Part shown: positions 37,256 to 45,757 of the stretch, piece by piece
Position numbering within the stretch: position 1 is the stretch's first letter
Layout: each line of letters starts with the position of its first letter
Origin: an uncultured Muribaculaceae bacterium
GTDB lineage: Bacteria > Bacteroidota > Bacteroidia > Bacteroidales > Muribaculaceae
Assembly: GCA_958439725.1 (NCBI GenBank)
Contig: CAUBWJ010000004.1
Span: forward strand, 1 to 64,000
DNA length: 64,000 nt
Direction: 5' to 3'
Notes under the pieces: model-generated
What the model was told of the DNA's origin: nothing
Databases searched by the model: none
The model's input: only the letters and a program-made list of their open reading frames with translations
Program-made: the position numbers and the translations under genes

Positions 37256-37587
37256 ATGATGAAGATTTTACGTAAAATACATCTTTGGATTTCGGTGCCA
37301 TTCGGCATTATCATCACGCTGATATGCTTTTCGGGGGCTATGCTTGTTTTCGAGCGTGAAATTACCCGGGCCGTGCAGCACGACATATATTATGTGGCCG
37401 AGGTGAGGGATAATCCACAACCTGTAGGCGAACTGATGAAAAAGGTTGCGGCAACGTTACCAGACACGGTGTCATAACCCGCGTAATCTGGTTTATCAGC
37501 GCGCTTCTCGGAGCCACCCTTCCCCTCACAGGATATTATATCTGGATAAGGCATCTCATAAGGAAACGTCACTTTCCCAAAGTATAA
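37256..37587 (+). pseudogene. remnant of a PepSY-domain membrane protein
   Basis: An intact start (MMKILRKIHLWISVPFGIII, the first PepSY-TM helix) runs through AVQHDIYYVAEVRDNPQPVG to a stop at residue 74. In another frame the next bases encode RVIWFISALLGATLPLTGYY and then IWIRHLIRKRHFPKV, the usual C-terminal helix of the same family. Intact members have roughly 350-500 residues, so about three quarters of the gene is gone, with the junction near 37465. PepSY-TM proteins often lie beside TonB receptors for siderophores or heme and may be reductases or permeases. The upstream promoter region seems undisturbed. Confidence 0.8.
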
Positions 37588-37691
37588 AAGAAACCAGCGG
37601 CTGGGGAGTTAACTTAAAATGATTATGGCACCCGGAAATTAGACCTGAATTTTCACCTTTTTTGAGTATTTTCCAAGGAGAGCGGGCGGAT

Positions 37692-37699
37692 TAATTTTG
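37692..37699 (+). promoter_or_regulatory. -7 box of the TonB receptor/chelatase pair
   Basis: TAATTTTG, 58 bp upstream of the receptor ATG, with a TTTT at 37669-37672 at the right distance (19 bp) to be a weak -33 box. Confidence 0.5.
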
Positions 37700-37757
37700 C
37701 AAATGTGAAACGGTATCGGATTGAGACCGTATTAAAACCTCATAAACCATTTTTCAC

Positions 37758-39809
37758 ATGTATTGCAAAACATTAATTACTACAGTCCTGGGGGTCATGG
37801 CTCTGCCGCTTGCGGCTGAGGAAAAGGCTCCATTTTACAACGATTCGATTACTTATGAACTGAATCCGGTGGTTGTCACGGCAACCGGCATGCATCAGCG
37901 TCTTAAAAATTCCACTCTTCCGGTGGAAGTGATAACTGCCCATGAAATAGAGGCTGCGGGGATTAACGGGCTGCAGGAAGCCCTGACCATGATGGTGCCG
38001 TCGCTTTCGTTCTCGCCTAACGCCATGGGGTCATATCTGCGTTTCAACGGTCTGACCAACAGTCATGTGCTTGTGCTTGTCAACGGCCGTAAAATGATAG
38101 GTGACATAAGCGGAAACGTTGACCTGAGCCAGATAGACGTCAACACCATAAAACGCATAGAGGTGCTGAGCGGAGCGGCTTCCACGCTGTATGGCTCTGA
38201 TGCTGTGGGCGGTGTGATAAACATCATCACCTCAGAGCCTACTGACCGCAGCGAATTCTCCTCCAACAGCCGCTACACCAGCAAGAATCGCTTTGACCAG
38301 GGGCTGGATCTCTCGCTCAGTTCCGGCAAGGTTGGTTCGTTCACCGGCTATAATTATTCCCATTCCGACGGCTGGCAGAACTCGCCGTACACTATGGAGG
38401 ATGACGAAATGATACGCACCCTGGCACAGCTCTCGCTGGGCTATACCTCCAACAATCTCACCCAGCGTTTCACTTACAGGCCCACTGACCGCCTCTCGAC
38501 CTATGCCGAGGGCACCTATTATAATAAATGTCTTGACCGCCCGGTGGTGCGCGAGGATATAACCGGTGGCTCGAAGTACAACAACTTCTACGAGAGCTGG
38601 AGCTGGGCCGGCGGCGCCACCTACAGTCTCGGTGACCTTGGCAACATAAAGTTCGACTACGCCGGTCGCACATACGGCCAGTGGTACAAATACCTTGTGG
38701 AGTCAGGTGACTATCTCCCCGGCCAGTATCAGCGCACAAAGCGCCAGAAATACCATGAGGCTGAACTGCGTGGATTCTTCAACTTCTCCGAGACAAGCAA
38801 CACCATTTTCGGAATCGACTACCGCCACCAGACGCTCATCCGTCCTGAATCAGACCTTGACAAGGGCCTGGGTACATTCTCCGTATACGGTCAGCACGAA
38901 CAGCGTCTGTGGAATCACCTCACAGCCACGGCCGGTCTGCGCTACGACAATGTTCATTCCCTCGGCAGCCGCGTCACCCCCAAGGTGTCGCTGATGTTCA
39001 AAGCCGGTGATTTCAATCTGCGCGGCACTTACGCCATGGGTTACCGCACTCCGGGTATCGACGAGATGTATTACCACATGCTCCGTCAGATGGGAAGCCG
39101 CTATACCATCACCCTCGGAAATCCCGGCCTGAAATCGGAGACGAGCAATTACGGTGCAATCAATGCCGAATGGCGCACGGCGCGTTTTAGTGCCTCGGTC
39201 ACGGGCTATGTCAACTTTGTGAAGAATATGGTGACCTCCAGCACCAAGAAATGGAAAGACCTTGACGACGCCGAAAAGGACGAGCTGATGAAGGAATTTC
39301 CCGAGATTGCCGATGTGAAGACGTCGTCTCTCGGCATCAAGCGTTACTATAACTTCAACAAAGCCAACGTAAAGGGCGTGGAGATAAATCTGAGTGGCAT
39401 ACCATGCCACGGACTCCAGCTCAGCGGCAACTATGCCCTTGCATTCGGCCGCGGAATGAACGACGACGGCGAGTGGCAGAGGCTCAACCGTTCCGTTGTT
39501 CACTCGGCCACGGTCACTGCCAACTATTTCCGTACCTGGGGACGCTATAATCTCAACGTAAATTTCAACGGCCGCATGCAGTCACGCACGTATTATCCGG
39601 GTGATGCCGACGGCAACGCTCCCGGCTACGGTGTGTGGAATCTGATGACGCGCCATGAGTTTGACTACTTCCGCAGCTTTACCCTCACTCCCGGTATAGG
39701 AGTGGAGAATATCTTCGACCGCCGCGACATGCGTCCGCTTAACAGCAATTTTGCGCTCTATTCGCCAGGACGCTCGGTGGTAATCAGTCTTAACGTAACT
39801 CTCAAATAA
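37758..39809 (+). CDS. TonB-dependent receptor for heme, siderophore or cobalamin
   Basis: A 683-residue outer-membrane receptor. It has a short signal peptide (to about residue 20), a TonB-box-like NPVVVTATGMHQ, a plug domain (LQEALTMMVPSLSFSPNAMG, IKRIEVLSGAASTLYGSDAV, GGVINIITSEP) and a beta-barrel to the C-terminal VVISLNVTLK. It lacks the carboxypeptidase-like N-terminal domain of SusC proteins, placing it with metal-chelate receptors. The next gene, 5 bp on, encodes an exported CbiK-like chelatase, the arrangement described for the Porphyromonas IhtA-IhtB heme system, so heme or iron is the likeliest cargo; cobalamin remains possible. Confidence 0.88.
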   Translation: MYCKTLITTVLGVMALPLAAEEKAPFYNDSITYELNPVVVTATGMHQRLKNSTLPVEVITAHEIEAAGINGLQEALTMMVPSLSFSPNAMGSYLRFNGLTNSHVLVLVNGRKMIGDISGNVDLSQIDVNTIKRIEVLSGAASTLYGSDAVGGVINIITSEPTDRSEFSSNSRYTSKNRFDQGLDLSLSSGKVGSFTGYNYSHSDGWQNSPYTMEDDEMIRTLAQLSLGYTSNNLTQRFTYRPTDRLSTYAEGTYYNKCLDRPVVREDITGGSKYNNFYESWSWAGGATYSLGDLGNIKFDYAGRTYGQWYKYLVESGDYLPGQYQRTKRQKYHEAELRGFFNFSETSNTIFGIDYRHQTLIRPESDLDKGLGTFSVYGQHEQRLWNHLTATAGLRYDNVHSLGSRVTPKVSLMFKAGDFNLRGTYAMGYRTPGIDEMYYHMLRQMGSRYTITLGNPGLKSETSNYGAINAEWRTARFSASVTGYVNFVKNMVTSSTKKWKDLDDAEKDELMKEFPEIADVKTSSLGIKRYYNFNKANVKGVEINLSGIPCHGLQLSGNYALAFGRGMNDDGEWQRLNRSVVHSATVTANYFRTWGRYNLNVNFNGRMQSRTYYPGDADGNAPGYGVWNLMTRHEFDYFRSFTLTPGIGVENIFDRRDMRPLNSNFALYSPGRSVVISLNVTLK

Positions 39810-39814
39810 AAAAA

Positions 39815-40645
39815 ATGAAGCGATTATTACTGTGTCTTGTAATCGCAGTGGCGGCCCTCTCCCGGGGAACGGGCGCCACTGCCAGGACCGCGGTGGTGAT
39901 GGCCCACTACGGCAGTTCAAACGACGATACACGCACAAAGACCATAGACCGTATAACCGAAGATGTGCGCCAGGCTTTTCCTGATATCACGGTGCGCGAG
40001 GCATACATCTCGCCGGTGGTGCGCCGGAGCATGACTGCGCGCGGTATCGACGCTCCTTCGCCCGAGGATGCTTTGCTGAGGCTTCGCGCCGAGGGCTACG
40101 ATACGGTCTATGTGCAGCCATCTACATTGCTCGACGGAACGGAGACCGCCGAGGTGCGTCGGACCGTGGAGGCAGTAGCTCCCTTCTTCCGCCATGTGGC
40201 CACGGGATTGCCGTTGCTCTACACTCCCGCCGACTGTATGGAAGTGGTGAAAGTGCTATTGCAGGAACCGTGCGCCGCCGATGAGGCAGTGGTGTTCGTG
40301 GGCCACGGCAACATGCTGTCCGGCACCGCGTCCTATTCGCAGCTTGACAACATGCTTGGCGTTTCTGCAGCCAAGGGTGTGTATCATGTAAGCACCATAG
40401 AAGGTTATCCCACGCTTGAGTCCACACTCAAGCAGTTGGGTGCGTCGAAGGGTGTGAAGCGCGTGCGTCTTGTGCCGTTGCTGCTTGTCTGCGGCAACCA
40501 TACGCTGAAGGACATAGACGGAGCTTACGCCGAGGGCGTCCGCTCCGCCGGTTACCAGGCCTCCACCGAGTTGCGCGGACTGGCGGAGCTCCCTGCCATC
40601 CGCAGCATCTATGTGGAGCGTGTCCGCAGGCTGACAGGCCACTGA
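39815..40645 (+). CDS. exported CbiK-like chelatase (IhtB-like)
   Basis: A 276-residue protein of the sirohydrochlorin cobaltochelatase CbiK family with an added signal peptide (MKRLLLCLVIAVAALSRG). The core opens AVVMAHYGSSNDDTRTKTID; FVGHGNML (His164) and VCGNHTLKDID (His229) line up with the two metal histidines of CbiK. Cytoplasmic CbiK inserts cobalt in B12 synthesis, but an exported copy cannot do this in the usual place. Exported relatives bind heme or ferrochelatase substrates (Porphyromonas IhtB, Desulfovibrio periplasmic CbiK). It lies 5 bp after the TonB receptor and ends with a terminator, so it is a two-gene operon. No Cys follows the signal, so it is not obviously a lipoprotein. 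Confidence 0.85.
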   Translation: MKRLLLCLVIAVAALSRGTGATARTAVVMAHYGSSNDDTRTKTIDRITEDVRQAFPDITVREAYISPVVRRSMTARGIDAPSPEDALLRLRAEGYDTVYVQPSTLLDGTETAEVRRTVEAVAPFFRHVATGLPLLYTPADCMEVVKVLLQEPCAADEAVVFVGHGNMLSGTASYSQLDNMLGVSAAKGVYHVSTIEGYPTLESTLKQLGASKGVKRVRLVPLLLVCGNHTLKDIDGAYAEGVRSAGYQASTELRGLAELPAIRSIYVERVRRLTGH

Positions 40646-40677
40646 CTTTTCCCGTTTGACTATACATGGAAAATGAG

Positions 40678-40716
40678 CAGGCGATGTGTCGAATCCTTAT
40701 TTTGTCACATCGCCTG
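40678..40716 (+). terminator. terminator of the receptor/chelatase operon
   Basis: An 11-bp perfect stem (CAGGCGATGTG / CACATCGCCTG) with a 17-base loop, 32 bp after the chelatase stop codon. Confidence 0.65.
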
Positions 40717-40740
40717 TTCCATATTTAGGCTGAAAAGCCC

Positions 40741-40748
40741 TAACTTTG
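40741..40748 (+). promoter_or_regulatory. -7 box of the GH29 gene
   Basis: TAACTTTG, 42 bp upstream of the fucosidase ATG, just after the preceding terminator. Confidence 0.5.
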
Positions 40749-40790
40749 TGGAACTGATCAATCATTTTTCATTTACCAAACCAAACCGAT

Positions 40791-43010
40791 ATGACCGTAA
40801 AAAATTTGTTTCTGCTGTTTCCTGCTGCCGCTCTGGCTTTAGGCGCGGCGGCGCAGAGCCCAGGAATCGAGAATGCCAACACAATCAAAGTGCAACCCCT
40901 GAAGGGGACGGACGACCTGAAGAACAAGGCTGTCCACGTAGTCCCCACGAAAAATCAGCTGCAGGCCCTTCAGGACGGCTATATTGCCTTCATCCACTTC
41001 GGGCCTAACACTTTCACCCGCCGCGAATGGGGAACCGGCATGGAGGATCCGCGTGTGTTCGACCTCAAGACACTCGACACCGACCAGTGGGTGCGTGCCA
41101 TGAAGGATGCCGGAATGACGAAGGTGATTTTCACCGCCAAACACCACGACGGTTTCGTGCTCTGGCAGAGCCGTTACACCGACCACGGTATAATGAGCAC
41201 AGGTTTCCGCGACGGCAAAGGCGATGTGCTCGCCGATCTTGCAAAATCATGCCGTAAATACGGCCTTAAGCTCGGCGTATATCTTTCGCCCGCGGATCTC
41301 TATCAGATAGAGAATCCGGAAGGCCTTTACGGAAATCTCAGCAAGAAGACCACCCGCACCATCCCGCGTAAGGTCGAAGGCCGTCCGTTTGCCAACAAAA
41401 CGACCTTCACGTTCGACGGCATCGACGACTACAACGAATATTTCCTCAATCAGCTTTTTGAGCTTCTGACCGAATACGGCGAGATTGATGAGGTGTGGTT
41501 CGACGGCGCCCATCCCAAGCGCAAGGGAGGCCAGACCTACAATTACGCCGCCTGGAAAGAGCTAATCCATAAACTCGCCCCGAATGCCGTGATTTTCGGC
41601 CGCGAGGATATCCGCTGGTGCGGCAATGAAGCGGGCGGTACGCGTCCCACGGAGTGGAATGTTGTGGCTTATGACGTGAACCCCGACACGGCGACCGTGT
41701 TCCACGACATGACCGATGCCGACCTCGGAAGCCTCGGCGTGCTTGCCAAGGCCCAGTATATGCACTATCAGCCTGCCGAGACAAACACTTCTATCCGCGA
41801 AGGTTGGTTCTACCGCGACGACGACAATCAGCGCAGCCGTTCGGCCAACGATGTCTTCGACATGTATGAGCGTGCGGTGGGGGGCAACTCGATATTACTT
41901 CTCAATATTCCGCCAAACCGCGAAGGCCGCTTCTCGCAGGTGGATGTCGACGCGCTTGCCGACGCCGGAAAACGCATCCGCGAGACCTATACCACAAATC
42001 TTCTCAAAGGCTCGAACCTTCCCGAGGCCGTGACCGACGGAGAAATCACCACTTTCATCGAGGCAGCCGGTCCCGTGGAGATAATCATGCCGAAAGCCGT
42101 TACTCTGAACCGATTCATGATTCAGGAACCGGTGTCAGAACGCGGTGAGAGAATAGAAAGTCTCCGTCTGGAGGCTATGGTTGATGGCCGATGGGTTACC
42201 GTGGCCGAATGCACCAACGTAGGTTTCAAGCGAATCCTCCGATTTGCCGATGTAACCACCGACCGCCTGCGCGTGACAGTCACCGGCAGCCGCGCCGTGC
42301 CGTATATCGCCGAGGTTTCGGCCCATTTCTATGCTGCCAGACCGCCGCAGCTCGAAGCCACCCGCTCTCTCGACGGAATGGTGACTCTCGCTCCGGTTCA
42401 CGATGATTTCGGCTGGAAAGCCCATGGAGAGAACGCCACTTCTAATCTGAGCGCCGGAATGAAGATACATTATACTCTCGATGGCTCACGTCCCACCGCG
42501 GCGTCAGCTGTCTACGAGGCTCCGTTTATGCTCGACAACGGTACGGTGAACGCCGTGGCTATTCTTAACGGCGAGAGCGGGCCCGTGATGAACGCCCGTT
42601 TCGGCTATGCCAAAAAAGGCTGGAAAATAACTGCTGACAGCCAGACTGATAAACATGAGGCAGCCAAAGCCGTAGATGCCAATCCGGCTACCTATTGGAA
42701 GAGCGCGTCGCTTGACAAATCGGCTGTAACGGTCGATCTCGGCTCCAGAAAGAAAATAAGCGGTTTCATCTACACCCCGCAGAAGGCCGACAGCGAAGGA
42801 ATGATTTCCGGATGGCAGGTGCTTGTAAGCGACAACGGCAGCAAATGGACCAAAGCCGGCGAATATGAGTTCGGCAATCTCATCAACGACCCCTCGCCCC
42901 GCGAGCAGCGCCTTGACAAAGCGGTAAGCGGCCGTTATGTGAAATTCGTTCCGCTGGCTACAGCCGCCGACTCTCCCTGCGCCACCATCGCCGAGCTGGA
43001 TATTTTCTAA
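40791..43010 (+). CDS. GH29 alpha-L-fucosidase with C-terminal carbohydrate-binding domains
   Basis: A 739-residue exported fucosidase. Signal peptide (to about AAAQ, residue 21); catalytic barrel (about 55-400) with FIHFGPNTF, the histidine pair in FTAKHHDGFVLWQSR (114-128), LGVYLSPAD and the nucleophile aspartate in IDEVWFDGAHPK (Asp238). C-terminal beta domains follow, including a galactose-binding-like module (VTVDLGSRKKISGFIYTP). The lack of the extra GH29-A features suggests the GH29-B group, which prefers alpha-1,3/1,4-fucose as in Lewis antigens, but this needs modelling. It probably trims fucose from mucin or milk glycans together with the GH84 enzyme and the sulfatase. Confidence 0.92.
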   Translation: MTVKNLFLLFPAAALALGAAAQSPGIENANTIKVQPLKGTDDLKNKAVHVVPTKNQLQALQDGYIAFIHFGPNTFTRREWGTGMEDPRVFDLKTLDTDQWVRAMKDAGMTKVIFTAKHHDGFVLWQSRYTDHGIMSTGFRDGKGDVLADLAKSCRKYGLKLGVYLSPADLYQIENPEGLYGNLSKKTTRTIPRKVEGRPFANKTTFTFDGIDDYNEYFLNQLFELLTEYGEIDEVWFDGAHPKRKGGQTYNYAAWKELIHKLAPNAVIFGREDIRWCGNEAGGTRPTEWNVVAYDVNPDTATVFHDMTDADLGSLGVLAKAQYMHYQPAETNTSIREGWFYRDDDNQRSRSANDVFDMYERAVGGNSILLLNIPPNREGRFSQVDVDALADAGKRIRETYTTNLLKGSNLPEAVTDGEITTFIEAAGPVEIIMPKAVTLNRFMIQEPVSERGERIESLRLEAMVDGRWVTVAECTNVGFKRILRFADVTTDRLRVTVTGSRAVPYIAEVSAHFYAARPPQLEATRSLDGMVTLAPVHDDFGWKAHGENATSNLSAGMKIHYTLDGSRPTAASAVYEAPFMLDNGTVNAVAILNGESGPVMNARFGYAKKGWKITADSQTDKHEAAKAVDANPATYWKSASLDKSAVTVDLGSRKKISGFIYTPQKADSEGMISGWQVLVSDNGSKWTKAGEYEFGNLINDPSPREQRLDKAVSGRYVKFVPLATAADSPCATIAELDIF

Positions 43011-43032
43011 GAAAGAATAAAGCGATAAAAGA

Positions 43033-43060
43033 GGGGGCTGCGCACCGGTGCGCAGCCCCC
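43033..43060. terminator. bidirectional terminator between GH29 and ferritin genes
   Basis: A perfect 28-base palindrome (GGGGGCTGCGCACC / GGTGCGCAGCCCCC) between convergent genes, with T-rich DNA on the plus side and A-rich DNA on the other. Confidence 0.85.
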
Positions 43061-43089
43061 TTGCTTTTTGGTTATGGACGGTCAGTTGT

Positions 43090-43602
43090 TCAGGCAAGGA
43101 TGGACGGAGCCACGTAAGTGCGGGCGCCGAGTTCCTGGTCGAGCATATAGAGACCCATGCCGTCGTTGCCGATAAGAGTAAACTTGTCGATAAGCTGACG
43201 GGCATTTTCCTCTTCCTCCACCTGCTCGTTTACGAACCATGCAAGACGGTCGCGGGTGGCGTAGTCATGTTCTGATTCGGCGAGACCGAAGAGGGAATTT
43301 ATGAGGGCGGTTACTTTCTGCTCGTGGGCCAGAGTGGCTTTGAAAGCGTCAAGGGGCGATTCCCATGAGGTGGGAACGGCGTCGATGGCCTTGAGCTCCA
43401 CGCGGCCGCCGCGCTGGTTGATGTAGTTCATGAATATGGTGGCATGAGCCTGTTCTTCCTGGAACTGGATTCTGAACCAGTTGGCGATACCTGTGCGGCC
43501 TTCGGCCTCAAAGTGCATGCCCATTGAAAGATAGAGGTAAGCCGACCAGAGTTCGGCGTTGATCTGCTCGTTGAGAGCGTCTTGAATTTTGTTGCTAAGC
43601 AT
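43090..43602 (-). CDS. bacterial non-heme ferritin
   Basis: A 170-residue iron-storage protein of the bacterial ferritin type. The di-iron ligands lie in LNEQINAELWSAYLYLSMGM (first helix Glu), QFQEEQAHATIFMNYI (Glu and His of the second set) and FVNEQVEEEENARQLID. It stores Fe(III) and protects against oxidative damage. The start is 26 bp after the yidC stop on the same strand and no -7 box was seen in that gap, so it may be read from the pyrG-yidC message. Confidence 0.93.
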   Translation of the reverse strand: MLSNKIQDALNEQINAELWSAYLYLSMGMHFEAEGRTGIANWFRIQFQEEQAHATIFMNYINQRGGRVELKAIDAVPTSWESPLDAFKATLAHEQKVTALINSLFGLAESEHDYATRDRLAWFVNEQVEEEENARQLIDKFTLIGNDGMGLYMLDQELGARTYVAPSILA

Positions 43603-43628
43603 GATAAAATATTTGGTTGATAAGAGAG

Positions 43629-45731
43629 TTATTTTTTACCGGAAGCTTTTTTGCGCTTTTCCTGTTCGCGCAGCAGGGCCTGCTGCTGGCGCTGTGCCTC
43701 TTCCAGACGGGCCATGAAACCGCTTTTCTTCTTGGGCTTCTTGGCATTCTTGCGCATTATCTCGCGGACGGTCTCTTCTTTTACCACGTGGCGGAAAATG
43801 TAGGTCTGGATTATGGTGATGAGAAGCGAGAGCAGGTAATAGTAGCTCAGGCCGGATGCGTAGTTGTTGAAGAAGAACAGGAACATCAGCGGCATGAGGT
43901 AGTTCATCATCTTCATTCCGGGCATGGCGTCGGCGTTGGCCTGGGTCTGCATGTTGATGCGCATGTAGACGATGTTCACCACCGTCATAAGCAGACAGAA
44001 GAGGCTTATGTGGTTGCCGAACGTGGATGATATGAAGGGGATGTTGGTGGTCCAGCTTATGATTGCGTCGGGGGCCGAGAGGTCCTTAGCCCAGAGGAAC
44101 GATTCGCCGCGGAGTTCAATGGCCGAGGGGAAGAAGTTGAACATGGCGATGAGGATAGGCATCTGCAGCAGCATGGGGAGGCAGCCCGACATGGGGTTGG
44201 CTCCGGCGCGCGAGTAGAGCGCCATGGTCTCCTGCTGGCGTTTCATGGCATTTTCCTTGCCGGGATACTTCTCGTTGATGGCCTTGATGTCGGGGGCGAG
44301 GATGCGCATGCGTGCCTGCGACATGTAGCTCTTGTAGGTGAACGGGAAGAGGATAATCTTTATGAAGATTGTGAGAAGGAAAATTATCAGGCCGTAGCTT
44401 GCTATGTATTTGCTCAGGAAGTCAAACACCGGAATTACGATAAGGGTGTTGATCCAGCGGAAAATAGGCCAGCCCAGAGGAATGAGTTTCGTGAAGTGCA
44501 TGTTCTCGTCGGGGCTCACGGTCTTCTCTATGTCCTTGAGCAGCGGGAACGAGTTGGGGCCGAGGAAGAGAGTGAACGATGCCGGGTTGGCAGCGTTGGC
44601 CGAGTATTCGAGCTCGGCGCGGGTGGAGAAGTTCTTGAGGTATTTGGGATTGTTCTCGAGAACGGCGGTTGATACCTCGGCGCCGGTGAAATTGGTGCGC
44701 GGGATGATTACCGACGAGAAGAACTGGTTTTTGTAGCCTATCCATTTCACGCGCTCGGAGAGCTGTTTGGTCTCGTCGCCCGATTCCTTGAGATTGTCCA
44801 CATCGCCGCCCACAAACATATAGTAGAGGGCGGAATTGCGCTCCTCGAACACGCGGCCCAGCTCGTTGCGGGTCATGCGCTGGTCCCAGGTGAAGTCGAT
44901 TGTTGCCACGCTTGTGGGGATTATGGCGCTCATGCCCTGTTGGAGCAGGTCCATTGTCACCAGATAGCTGTCGGGGTGCAGGGTGTATCGGATGCCCCAC
45001 ACGGCTCCGTCGCCAAGGTCGAGCTGCATGGTTACGGTAGTATCGGTGGTCTCAACCGGCTTGAAGTAGAATTCGCGGGTGTCGAAGCGCTGTGTGGCCG
45101 ATGTGAGGGTGAATCCGTAGGCGTTTTCGCCTGCGGCCATGGGCTGCACGGCGGCGGAGTCGTAGGTCTGATAGTCTTTCAGCGAGGCTGAGGCTATCAT
45201 GGCTCCCTTGTTGGAAATCTCGAGGGCCAGTCTGGAGTTCTCGAGACGCACGGTGGTGGAGTCGCCGCTGAGATAGCGGGCGAAACCGCGGTAGCGTGCC
45301 GCGTCGGCCATTGCCTTGCGGAAGGCTGCCAGAGCGGTCTGGGCCTCGGCGGGTGTGAGGCCCTTGTAGTCGGCGCTGATTATATCGGCCACGGGCACAT
45401 TCTTTCCGGCGGCCTTTACGGTTCCGGCGAGTGTGCCTTCGGGCGAGAGAGTCACTTCGGCGCCTGCGGATGCGAGTGTGCGCACACCGCTTACGGAATC
45501 AAGCGTTCCGAGAGCCGTCACGGTGCTTTTGATTCCGGCTATTTCCGCGGCGTTCACGGAGTCGACGGTGAGAACGGCCGTCGAGGCGGATTTTTCCTGC
45601 TCCGCCATCAGTTGCTCCTGGCGTTCTTTCTCCATTTGGGCGCGCTGTTCGGCGCTGGGCTGGTTGAGCCACATGAAGCCGAAAATCACGGCTCCCATGA
45701 GCAGTATGCCCCAGATGGTATTTTTATCCAT
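43629..45731 (-). CDS. yidC: membrane protein insertase YidC
   Basis: A 700-residue inner-membrane insertase of the long, Gram-negative type. An N-terminal helix (IWGILLMGAVIFGFMWLNQP) is followed by a large periplasmic domain (about 60-400), then the five-helix insertase core (YGLIIFLLTIFIKIILFPFT, PMSGCLPMLLQMPILIAMFN, with the groove arginine in the SYMSQARMRIL segment) and a Lys/Arg/Gln-rich tail. It inserts proteins alone or with SecYEG. It starts 26 bp after pyrG. Confidence 0.97.
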   Translation of the reverse strand: MDKNTIWGILLMGAVIFGFMWLNQPSAEQRAQMEKERQEQLMAEQEKSASTAVLTVDSVNAAEIAGIKSTVTALGTLDSVSGVRTLASAGAEVTLSPEGTLAGTVKAAGKNVPVADIISADYKGLTPAEAQTALAAFRKAMADAARYRGFARYLSGDSTTVRLENSRLALEISNKGAMIASASLKDYQTYDSAAVQPMAAGENAYGFTLTSATQRFDTREFYFKPVETTDTTVTMQLDLGDGAVWGIRYTLHPDSYLVTMDLLQQGMSAIIPTSVATIDFTWDQRMTRNELGRVFEERNSALYYMFVGGDVDNLKESGDETKQLSERVKWIGYKNQFFSSVIIPRTNFTGAEVSTAVLENNPKYLKNFSTRAELEYSANAANPASFTLFLGPNSFPLLKDIEKTVSPDENMHFTKLIPLGWPIFRWINTLIVIPVFDFLSKYIASYGLIIFLLTIFIKIILFPFTYKSYMSQARMRILAPDIKAINEKYPGKENAMKRQQETMALYSRAGANPMSGCLPMLLQMPILIAMFNFFPSAIELRGESFLWAKDLSAPDAIISWTTNIPFISSTFGNHISLFCLLMTVVNIVYMRINMQTQANADAMPGMKMMNYLMPLMFLFFFNNYASGLSYYYLLSLLITIIQTYIFRHVVKEETVREIMRKNAKKPKKKSGFMARLEEAQRQQQALLREQEKRKKASGKK

Positions 45732-45757
45732 AGATATTATGTTGATGTGTTATTGAT

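Noticed and set aside
37588..37757. A cobalamin riboswitch upstream of the TonB receptor
   Set aside because: No B12-box-like sequence and too little room; only a promoter box was seen.
39815..40645. Standard cytoplasmic CbiK of cobalamin synthesis
   Set aside because: A clear signal peptide and the TonB receptor neighbour, and no other cobalamin-synthesis genes are nearby.
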